In this document: positions 57,502-64,000 of the stretch, piece after piece | How positions within the stretch are numbered: the first letter of the stretch is position 1 | How the letters are laid out: every line of letters begins with the position of its first letter | Assembly (NCBI GenBank): GCA_949294085.1 | Contig: CASFFX010000003.1 | Span: 124,001-188,000 of the forward strand | Direction of reading: 5' to 3' | Length of the DNA: 64,000 nucleotides | Source: an uncultured bacterium | GTDB taxonomy: Bacteria; Elusimicrobiota; Elusimicrobia; Elusimicrobiales; Elusimicrobiaceae | Position numbers and translations under genes: made by a program | The notes under the pieces: generated by a model | What the model was told of the DNA's origin: nothing | Seen by the model: the letters and a program-made list of their open reading frames with translations, nothing else | Databases searched by the model: none

Positions 57502-60500
57502 ATGGCAGGCAGTGTTATGACAGACAAAAAACAATCCGTTCCCACCCGTTACTACGGCTTGCCCAACGGCGCCGCAAAGGCGTATTTTGTCTGTCAAAAA
57601 TACCTAAACGCCAATCAAAATGCCCTTTTTGTAACGGCAGACGATTCGGACGATTTTGACAACGCCGCGCACGAATTTGCCCCGCGCGGCGCCCAAACTT
57701 TTCACTTGCCGGATACCGACACCGGCCGCATGAACGCCCTGTACGAACTGCTTACGCCGGCCCACGGGCCGCGGCTGTTAAGCACGTCGTACGAAGCGCT
57801 TTCGCTGCCGCTGCCGGACCCAAACGAATTTCAAAGCCGGGTTTTCATCGTCCGGCGCGGCAGTATCCTGCGCCGCCAAGAACTGCTGGACCGCCTGGAA
57901 GCCGCCGGCTACACCCGCGAAGATTACGCCGAAACACCCGGCCAATACGCCGCGCGCGGCAGCGTGGTGGACGTTTTTTGCCTCAACCGCCCCGAACCGC
58001 TGCGCCTGTATTTTGCGGGGAACCGCGTGGACGTCATCAGCGCGTTTGACCTGGACACCCAAAACACCAAAGAACACACGGACCAGGCCGTCATTATCCC
58101 CCTTCATTTTGACCAGACTCCCGCGTCCCTGGCGGACTATGCCCCGCAGTACGCGTTTGTATTTGACGAGCCGGATAAAGACTTTCCCCTGGAGGATTAT
58201 CCTTCCTGTGCCATTACCACTTTGCTTCCGTCGGCCGAGGGGATAGACTGCGGGCTCAAATCCAACATTGCTTTTAACGCCAACCTGGAACTGCTGGACC
58301 GCGAAGTGGCCTCCCTGCAACAACGGGGCATGGTGGTTACGCTGTGCTGCCTCAACCGCGGCGAACTGGACCGCATGAGCGAACTGGCAGCCGATTATCC
58401 GCACCTGAAAAAAACGGCTTTCAAAATTTCCCCGCTGACGCAGGGCTTTTACAGCCCGCAGGACCATTTTGCCCTCATTACCAGCAACGAAATTCTGAAC
58501 CGCCGCTACAATACGGCCTCCGTCATCAAACGCTTTGACGTGGAAGGCGCCAAACGCGTGCGCTTTAAGGAATTGGAAGCGGGGGATTATGTGGTCCACC
58601 AGGAGCACGGCATCGGCCGCTACCTGGGGCTGGAAGTCATGGACAAGGAAGAAAACCCCACCGACTGCCTGATTATTGAGTACCGCCGCGGCAGCCGCCT
58701 GTATGTACCGATGTATGACTTCAAAAAAGTGCAAAAATACATCGGCGCGGGGGGCAAACGGCCGGCGCTTTCGGCGTTGGGGGGCGTGGCCTGGAAGGAC
58801 GTCAAAAAGCGCGTGAAGGAAGAAGCCCAAAAAGCCGCCAAAGAAATTTTGAAGCTGGAAGCCATCCGCCTGGCCACCCCCGCCCCCGAAGTGCACGGGG
58901 ACCCGCGCATTGAACAGGAATTTGCCGATTCGTTCCCCTACGTGCTAACCGCCGGGCAGGAACAAGCCATCAAAGACACGTTACACGATTTGGACCTTTC
59001 CAAACCCATGGACCGCGTGCTGGTGGGCGACGTGGGCTTCGGCAAAACCGAAGTGGCCATGCGCGCGGCGATGAAAGTGGCCCTTTCCGGCAAGCAAGTC
59101 ATGGTGCTGGTGCCCACCACCATTTTGGCGGACCAGCATTACAAAACTTTTTCCAAACGCATGGCGGGATTTCCCGTCAACGTGCGCATGCTGTGCCGGT
59201 TTCAAAGCCCCAAGGAACAAAAAGCCGTGATTGAAGAATTAAAAAACGGCGTGTGCGACATTATCATCGGCACCCACCGGCTGATGAGCAAAGACATTTC
59301 CTTTCACGATTTGGGATTGGTCATCATAGACGAAGAGCACCGCTTTGGCGTCAAACAAAAAGAAAAAATCCGCTCCAAAATGGCGGGCGTTCACTCCCTT
59401 TTATTAAGCGCTACTCCGATTCCGCGCACGCTGAATCAATCGCTCTCGTCGCTGCGCGACATTTCGCTGATAGACACTCCCCCCCGCGGCCGCACGCCCA
59501 TCAAAACGGTGGTAACGGCTTGGAACAACGAGCTGGCCGCCGCCGCCATCAACCAGGAACTGGCCCGCGGCGGGCAAGTGTATTACGTGTACAACAGCGT
59601 GCAGAGTATGCAGTCGCGCTATTTGTTTTTGAAACAACTAGTCCCGCAGGCGCGTATTTGTATGGCGCACGGGCAAATGGACGAAAAAGAATTGGAACAA
59701 ACCCTGTGGGATTTTAACCAGGGCAAATACGACATTTTGCTGGCCTCCACCATCATAGAGTCCGGCATAGACATTACCAACGCCAATACCCTCATCGTGG
59801 AAAACGCCCACAATTTCGGTTTGGCCCAGCTCTACCAGCTGCGCGGGCGCATCGGCCGCGGCAGTACCAAAGCTTATTGCTATTTGTTCCACCCGGACTG
59901 GCTGTTCAAAAAGAAGGAAGAACCGCAGGATAACTTTGCCGATTTGGCCGCCGTGTATTGGAAACCCAAAGAGGAAAAAGACCCCACCGAAGAAGCCCGC
60001 CAGCGCTTGGCGGCGCTGATGGAATTTGGCGAGCTGGGCAGCGGTTTTCGCCTGGCGTTGCGGGACATGGAAATCCGCGGGGCGGGCGATTTGCTGGGCG
60101 TCAAACAGCACGGTTACGTCAACGAAGTGGGGCTGAGCCTGTATTGCGATTTGGTCGCGGCGGAAGTAAAAAAATTAAAAGGCGAACGGGTGGAACGCAA
60201 CCTGCGGGCCAAGGTCAACTTGCCGGTGGCCGCCTATATCCCGCCCGACTACGTGCCGGACGACGCAGAACGCCTGAAATTTTACAAAGAATTAATGAGT
60301 GCGGACGAAGCCAAAACCCAGCAAATTTTGGCCAAACTGCAAGATTTAAGCGGCCCCCTGCCGCCGGAAGTCATCCAGCTGACGGAGCTTTTCCGCCTGT
60401 CGGCCCGGGCCGGTGCGCTGGAAATTTACCACATGGACTGGCTGGACGGCCAGCTGGAGCTGTTGTTTACGCGCCGGTTCAAAATGCCGGCTTCCCTGCC

Positions 60501-60660
60501 GGGCGAACTGTTTAACCGGTTCGGCCCGGAACGGGTGGAATTTGTAAAATCCAAAAACGGCGACGGCCTGCGCCTAAGCGCCCCCGCCGGTCAAGCGCCG
60601 GTTGCTTTTGCGCGCGAAGTGATTGGTTTTTTTGAAGGCATTTTGAAAGCGGAAAAATGA
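57502..60660 (+). CDS. mfd: transcription-repair coupling factor Mfd
   Basis: A 1052-residue (1047 if the ATG at 57517 is used) DNA translocase that removes RNA polymerase stalled at lesions and recruits UvrA. Order: UvrB-like N-terminal domains (about 1-330), RNA polymerase interaction domain near 350-420 with VVHQEHGIGRYLGLE, then the RecG-like translocase with Walker A GDVGFGKTEVAM near 508, DEEH, SATPIPRTL and QLRGRIGRG motifs, and the C-terminal TRCF domain (about 900-1050). It is about 100 residues shorter than E. coli Mfd, mostly in the N-terminal part. Neither start has a clear Shine-Dalgarno. It follows PBP1A by 26 nt. Confidence 0.95.
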   Translation: MAGSVMTDKKQSVPTRYYGLPNGAAKAYFVCQKYLNANQNALFVTADDSDDFDNAAHEFAPRGAQTFHLPDTDTGRMNALYELLTPAHGPRLLSTSYEALSLPLPDPNEFQSRVFIVRRGSILRRQELLDRLEAAGYTREDYAETPGQYAARGSVVDVFCLNRPEPLRLYFAGNRVDVISAFDLDTQNTKEHTDQAVIIPLHFDQTPASLADYAPQYAFVFDEPDKDFPLEDYPSCAITTLLPSAEGIDCGLKSNIAFNANLELLDREVASLQQRGMVVTLCCLNRGELDRMSELAADYPHLKKTAFKISPLTQGFYSPQDHFALITSNEILNRRYNTASVIKRFDVEGAKRVRFKELEAGDYVVHQEHGIGRYLGLEVMDKEENPTDCLIIEYRRGSRLYVPMYDFKKVQKYIGAGGKRPALSALGGVAWKDVKKRVKEEAQKAAKEILKLEAIRLATPAPEVHGDPRIEQEFADSFPYVLTAGQEQAIKDTLHDLDLSKPMDRVLVGDVGFGKTEVAMRAAMKVALSGKQVMVLVPTTILADQHYKTFSKRMAGFPVNVRMLCRFQSPKEQKAVIEELKNGVCDIIIGTHRLMSKDISFHDLGLVIIDEEHRFGVKQKEKIRSKMAGVHSLLLSATPIPRTLNQSLSSLRDISLIDTPPRGRTPIKTVVTAWNNELAAAAINQELARGGQVYYVYNSVQSMQSRYLFLKQLVPQARICMAHGQMDEKELEQTLWDFNQGKYDILLASTIIESGIDITNANTLIVENAHNFGLAQLYQLRGRIGRGSTKAYCYLFHPDWLFKKKEEPQDNFADLAAVYWKPKEEKDPTEEARQRLAALMEFGELGSGFRLALRDMEIRGAGDLLGVKQHGYVNEVGLSLYCDLVAAEVKKLKGERVERNLRAKVNLPVAAYIPPDYVPDDAERLKFYKELMSADEAKTQQILAKLQDLSGPLPPEVIQLTELFRLSARAGALEIYHMDWLDGQLELLFTRRFKMPASLPGELFNRFGPERVEFVKSKNGDGLRLSAPAGQAPVAFAREVIGFFEGILKAEK

Positions 60661-60674
60661 TATAGTATATGAAT

Positions 60675-61493
60675 ATGAAAAAAAGCTTTTTCTTAACCGT
60701 TTTGTTGCTGGCGGCCTGGGGCTGCCGCCAGGGGGAGAGCACCATCCCGGCTGACACCGCCGCCCGCGTGGGAAAGGAAACTATCACCGAGCAGGACGTA
60801 AACGACCGCCTGGCGTTGCTGTCCGAGGACGACCGCCAGTTCGCCAAAACCCCGATTGGGCGCCAGAACCTGCTGCAAATCATCACGCGGGAAAAACTAA
60901 TTGCCGCCGCCGCCAAAGACGAAGGGCTGGACCAGTCGGACGTATATCTTTCCATTATGGAAGACAAACGCGCCCAAATGGCCGACATTTACCGCCAGTT
61001 TGGCGCGCAGACGCTGGAACAACTGTGGTACAACGAACTGAGGGAAAAAGGCGAAACGGCCGTATCGGACGAAGAAATTGCGGCCTATTATGACAAATAT
61101 CCCTACGAAATGACGATTAAACAAATTATTATAGACAACGCCCAATCCGCCGACCAAGTGCTCCGCGCACTCAAAGCGTCGCCGCGGAGATGGAATGAGC
61201 TGGAGCGGCAGTACAGCGTGGCGCCGGACTCGCTGAAACAGCTTTCGTTTATGCCGGGCGAATACCTTTCCAATATAGAGGTTATCGCTGCCAACTCCCC
61301 CACGGGGAGCGTGCAGGGTTTTTTCAAAACCGCGCAGGGATTTCATATAATAATGAAAACGAGGGAAAAGCGCCTTTCCCGCAAAGAAGCGGAACCGCGT
61401 ATCCGCGAAGTGCTGGAAAATAAAAAGCTGGACAAAGTCTTAGACTCTTTGAAAAACAAATACGAGGTTGTAATATATGAAAAAAGCGAATAA
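60675..61493 (+). CDS. lipoprotein SurA/PpiC-like chaperone-isomerase
   Basis: A 272-residue exported protein. The signal ends LAAWGC, a likely lipoprotein site. The SurA_N-type chaperone region spans about 25-130 (ARVGKETITEQDVNDRLALL), followed by a shortened parvulin-like segment about 140-235 ending KTAQGFHIIMKTRE. It probably helps outer-membrane protein folding with the next gene. TATAGT at 60661-60666, at the very end of mfd, lies 8 nt before the ATG at 60675, so a nearly leaderless message is possible; an ATG at 60669 is also in frame. It overlaps the next gene by 17 nt. Confidence 0.88.
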   Translation: MKKSFFLTVLLLAAWGCRQGESTIPADTAARVGKETITEQDVNDRLALLSEDDRQFAKTPIGRQNLLQIITREKLIAAAAKDEGLDQSDVYLSIMEDKRAQMADIYRQFGAQTLEQLWYNELREKGETAVSDEEIAAYYDKYPYEMTIKQIIIDNAQSADQVLRALKASPRRWNELERQYSVAPDSLKQLSFMPGEYLSNIEVIAANSPTGSVQGFFKTAQGFHIIMKTREKRLSRKEAEPRIREVLENKKLDKVLDSLKNKYEVVIYEKSE

Positions 61494-62691
61494 ACTGTTT
61501 TTGGCCGTCTTGTTGACGGTCCTGGGGGTAAACCTGCAAGCCAAGGTGATGGAATCTTCCGTTGCCACGGTAAACGGGATCCCTGTGTTAGCCTCCGAAT
61601 ACGACGCGTATTTGGACGGCGTCGTGGAACAATATCAATTGGCCGCGCCGCAATTTCTGCAGCAGCCCTATGCCAAAGACATCCTGGGCCGCGAAGTGCT
61701 TAAGGAGCTGATTTCCAAAGAACTGCTCTACCAAGCCGCCGACGAAGCCAAAATTTCGGTAACCGATTCCGAAGTGGACGAAGGCCTCAACGAAATCAAA
61801 ACCCGCTTTGTGGTGGACGAAACCACCGGCCAGGCGGACCCGAAAGGCGCTGACAAACGCTTTAGCGAAGCGCTTAAAAAGCAGGGCATGAGCCTGAAAA
61901 CGTACAAGAAAAAACTTTCTAAAGACATTGCCGTACGCAAATTGATGGAACAACAGCTTAGAGCTTCCGTCAAACCCGTAGAAGAAGCCGACGCCAAAGC
62001 CCTCTACGCCAATGTGGAAGCGGTGATGAAAAACAACACCAAAAAAATCAAAGCACTGGAAAAAGAAGACCCGGCCAAACTCAAAGAAGCGCAGCTGATT
62101 GCCGCCAAGCTTAAACAACTGACCGGCGAACAGGTCCGCATTGGGCACATTTATCTGGCCGTAACCAAAGACATGAAACCTGCCGATGTGAAAAAGAAGG
62201 AAGAACTGGCCAAACAAATTAAAAAAGAAATTGACGGCGGGATGGACTTTTCCGAAGCGGTCAAAAAATACACCGAAGACAAAAATGCCCTGGCCAGCGG
62301 CGGCGATATGATTTTGCTGAAAGGTGTGGCGCCCAAAGCCATTGACGACAAAGCTTTTTCTTTGGCCGTTGGCAAAGTGAGCGACCCGATTAAAAGCGAC
62401 GTCGGCTTCCACATCATTAAAATCAAGGAAAAACGCGCCGAAAGATCCATTTCGTACGATGACGTCGCCAAAGATTTGGCCCAATACATTGCCCAACAGC
62501 GCGTGCAGCAGGCTATGGCGCAATACATTGAAGACCTGTATGACAAAGCGGACGTTAAAATAACCATTACGTTTGAGTCGGACGCGCTGCTGCAGGAAGC
62601 CGCCGAAAAAGACGCCAAAACCTCAGCCAAAGAAACCAAAGCCGAAGCAAAACAAGAAGCGAAGGCTGAAATGAAGAGCGAAAAGAAATAA
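61477..62691 (+). CDS. periplasmic SurA/PrsA-like peptidyl-prolyl isomerase
   Basis: A 404-residue exported chaperone. Signal peptide 1-22 (cleaved after LQA). SurA N-terminal domain about 25-175 (VATVNGIPVLASEYDAYLDG, then YQAADEAKISVTDSEVDEGL). A parvulin domain spans about 210-320 (VRIGHIYLAV, LASGGDMILLKG, SDVGFHIIKIKEKR). The C-terminus is a Lys/Ala/Glu-rich tail (about 370-404). It assists folding of outer-membrane proteins. The 17-nt overlap with the upstream gene shows tight coupling of two related chaperones. Confidence 0.92.
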   Translation: MKKANKLFLAVLLTVLGVNLQAKVMESSVATVNGIPVLASEYDAYLDGVVEQYQLAAPQFLQQPYAKDILGREVLKELISKELLYQAADEAKISVTDSEVDEGLNEIKTRFVVDETTGQADPKGADKRFSEALKKQGMSLKTYKKKLSKDIAVRKLMEQQLRASVKPVEEADAKALYANVEAVMKNNTKKIKALEKEDPAKLKEAQLIAAKLKQLTGEQVRIGHIYLAVTKDMKPADVKKKEELAKQIKKEIDGGMDFSEAVKKYTEDKNALASGGDMILLKGVAPKAIDDKAFSLAVGKVSDPIKSDVGFHIIKIKEKRAERSISYDDVAKDLAQYIAQQRVQQAMAQYIEDLYDKADVKITITFESDALLQEAAEKDAKTSAKETKAEAKQEAKAEMKSEKK

Positions 62692-62781
62692 ACCGCTCCC
62701 ATTCTGTCCAATTAAGTTATACCTAAAAGGTCAACACGGTTCCTCGCCTCCTTTTTGAGTTTAATTATATTCGGACAAACG

Positions 62782-63714
62782 ATGAAACCTGTTGTATTTA
62801 TCACGGCCGGCGATCCGCTGGGGATTGGGCCGGAAGTAACCGTAAAAGCCTTACAAAGTCCTTTGGTGCAGCACGCCTGCTCTCCGATTGTCATCGGAGA
62901 GCCGTGCTCGCTTTTCCGTGCGGGATTTTCCGACAAGCTGGCACGGCTGATTTGCATGGACACGTGCGAGTGCCTGCAGGATGCCCCCCACGGGCCGACG
63001 GAAGCCGGCGGCCTGGCCTCCTTCAAAGCCGTAGAACTGGGCTGCAAGCTGGCGCTGCGCACCTCGTGCTCGCTGGTTACGGCTCCCATTTCCAAACAAA
63101 GCTGGGCGTTGGCCCATATCCCGTATGTCGGCCATACCGAACTGTTGCGTGAACGAGCGGGAAAAGACGGGCTGATGATGTTCGTCAGCGGGCCGATACG
63201 CTGTGCGCTTGTAAGTGAACATTTTGCCATTGCGGATTTGCCCCATATTCTCACACGCACCCGAGTGGCAAACGCCGCACGCTGTTTTGTACAGGCGCTT
63301 CAGAGGCTGGGTATCGCCCGGCCGCACATCGCGCTGTGCGCGCTGAATCCGCACGCGGGAGACAACGGCAAATTCGGAAGCGAAGAACATTGCATACTGG
63401 AGCCGGTTATCCGCACGCTGTGCCGCAAAGGCATTTGTGCCGAGGGGCCTTTCCCAGCGGATAGCCTGTGGGCCGCCCATGTACACGGGCATTATGACGG
63501 CCTTTTATGTATGTATCACGACCAGGCCCTCTTGGGCTTAAAACTGGCCGCCCGGGAACCGATTGTGCACGTAACGGCCGGGCTTAAATTTTTGCGCACT
63601 TCGCCCACCCACGGCACGGCTTTTGATATTGCCGGCAAACACAAAGCCGATGCCCAAAGCATGACGGCCGCCATTTTGTTTGCGGCGGCGCGGTCTAAAT
63701 CGCCGGAAATTTAA
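62782..63714 (+). CDS. pdxA: 4-hydroxythreonine-4-phosphate dehydrogenase
   Basis: A 310-residue NAD-dependent enzyme of DXP-dependent pyridoxal phosphate synthesis. Signatures: TAGDPLGIGPEVTVKAL at about 8-24; zinc-binding histidines in YVGHTELLRERAG (near 118), CALNPHAGDNGKFG (near 196) and HVHGHYDGLLCMYHDQAL (near 240-250); HVTAGLKFLRTSPTHGTAFDIAG near the C-terminus. It is slightly shorter than the usual 330. The start at 62782 removes nine codons over the AT-rich promoter region (TATATT about 10 nt upstream). PdxJ and authentic DXS are not in the window. Confidence 0.95.
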   Translation: MKPVVFITAGDPLGIGPEVTVKALQSPLVQHACSPIVIGEPCSLFRAGFSDKLARLICMDTCECLQDAPHGPTEAGGLASFKAVELGCKLALRTSCSLVTAPISKQSWALAHIPYVGHTELLRERAGKDGLMMFVSGPIRCALVSEHFAIADLPHILTRTRVANAARCFVQALQRLGIARPHIALCALNPHAGDNGKFGSEEHCILEPVIRTLCRKGICAEGPFPADSLWAAHVHGHYDGLLCMYHDQALLGLKLAAREPIVHVTAGLKFLRTSPTHGTAFDIAGKHKADAQSMTAAILFAAARSKSPEI

Positions 63715-63743
63715 TACGACACCTCGCTTTTGCTTTTTATTCC

Positions 63744-63768
63744 CCCGCCGTTAAACGGCGGGTTTTTT
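63744..63768 (+). terminator. intrinsic terminator after pdxA
   Basis: CCCGCCG-TTAAA-CGGCGGG stem-loop followed by six T. Confidence 0.95.
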
Positions 63769-63780
63769 GTTGCTGCACAT

Positions 63781-63804
63781 AAAAAAGCCCCGCTTACGCG
63801 GGGC
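63781..63804 (-). terminator. intrinsic terminator of the right-edge minus-strand gene
   Basis: On the minus strand GCCCCGC and GCGGGGC pair around a 4-nt loop, followed by six T. It lies 17 nt beyond the stop codon at 63821. Confidence 0.9.
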
Positions 63805-63820
63805 CAAGCAAAAAGATATT

Positions 63821-64000
63821 TTATTGTTGGCTTCTGCAAAATTTAGTGCCCAAAGTCGTTTTCCCGGTACACTCCGTTTGATTGGGTTTTTCCGAATTAT
63901 CCAGCCAAACGGTATAGAGGAAATCTCCCTGGCTTACGCAATCCGTATAAAGCCCCCCGCTTTTTGCCACAGCCGGGCAATGTACAATCTGCAAGCGAGC
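63821..64000 (-). CDS. 3' end of an unidentified exported or pilin-like protein
   Basis: The last 59 codons of a gene that enters from the right edge, read on the minus strand and ending with the stop TAA at 63821-63823. The peptide has four cysteines spread along it (in VHCPA, TDCVS, TECTG and KFCRS) and a FLYTVWLDNSEKP segment, and ends RSQQ. This looks like the C-terminal domain of an exported, disulfide-containing protein, possibly another type IV pilin-like protein, but no motif proves it. A terminator follows at once, which supports it as a real gene end. Confidence 0.55.
   Translation of the reverse strand, partial: ARLQIVHCPAVAKSGGLYTDCVSQGDFLYTVWLDNSEKPNQTECTGKTTLGTKFCRSQQ

Overview
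This window looks like a stretch of chromosome from a Gram-negative bacterium of moderately high GC. It carries outer-membrane beta-barrel proteins, a lipid A phosphoethanolamine transferase, periplasmic SurA-type chaperones, lipoproteins, a type IV prepilin peptidase and a lone type IV pilin-like protein. My best guess is an anaerobic, probably gut-associated member of the Elusimicrobiota; that is an inference from gene style (exported peptidases, Fe-dependent alcohol/glycerol dehydrogenases, pilin-like proteins, no respiratory chain seen here) and not proof. I found no phage, insertion sequence or CRISPR array. No gene-free stretch exceeds about 190 bp.

Layout. 1-5.4 kb: PIF1-type helicase, Fe-alcohol dehydrogenase, an exported HAD phosphatase and a Bcr/CflA drug exporter. 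5.4-11.4 kb: a MerR-controlled redox cluster (MerR regulator, cytoplasmic iron-sulfur/FMN flavoprotein; then exported carboxymuconolactone-decarboxylase-like protein, exported cupin, a short DXS-like TPP enzyme, lipoprotein flavodoxin, DUF4405-like membrane protein, membrane-anchored flavodoxin). Two MerR-type promoters with 19-bp spacers drive it. 11.5-15.5 kb: ECF sigma factor, putative anti-sigma factor and a thioredoxin-CcdA fusion, then an ArsR repressor, a DUF318-type permease with a frameshifted 3' end and a small thioredoxin. 15.6-22.7 kb: tRNA-Ser(GGA), beta-barrel, EptA-like transferase, glycerol dehydrogenase, ValS. 22.7-28.8 kb: three M20 peptidases (two exported PepT-like), RdgB, prepilin peptidase and pilin-like protein. 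28.8-38.3 kb: Nif3, amidase, beta-barrel, acyltransferase, SpoIID protein flanked by two copies of a tRNA-Leu(CAA) unit, PfkB kinase, SurA_N protein, bactofilin, M23 peptidase, thioredoxin lipoprotein. 38.3-47.5 kb (minus strand): SPL-like radical SAM, aldo/keto reductase, CoA-binding protein, YbaB, AddA, AddB. 47.5-55.2 kb: SixA, UppP, then a minus-strand run of histidine kinase, response regulator, RsmD, RecB-like nuclease, ProB, ProA, ProC. 55.3-63.7 kb: PBP1A, Mfd, two SurA/parvulin proteins and PdxA; a minus-strand gene enters from the right edge.

The strongest window-wide regularity is promoter architecture. Many genes have an extended -10 box, and at least eight have the -10 hexamer ending only 6-7 nt before the ATG with no Shine-Dalgarno, which predicts leaderless mRNAs. 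Genes inside operons instead use ordinary GGAGG-type sites. The most system-like novelty is the 5.4-11.4 kb cluster, which appears to place flavodoxins outside the cytoplasm beside a histidine-containing membrane protein and a DXS paralogue lacking a substrate-binding arginine motif.
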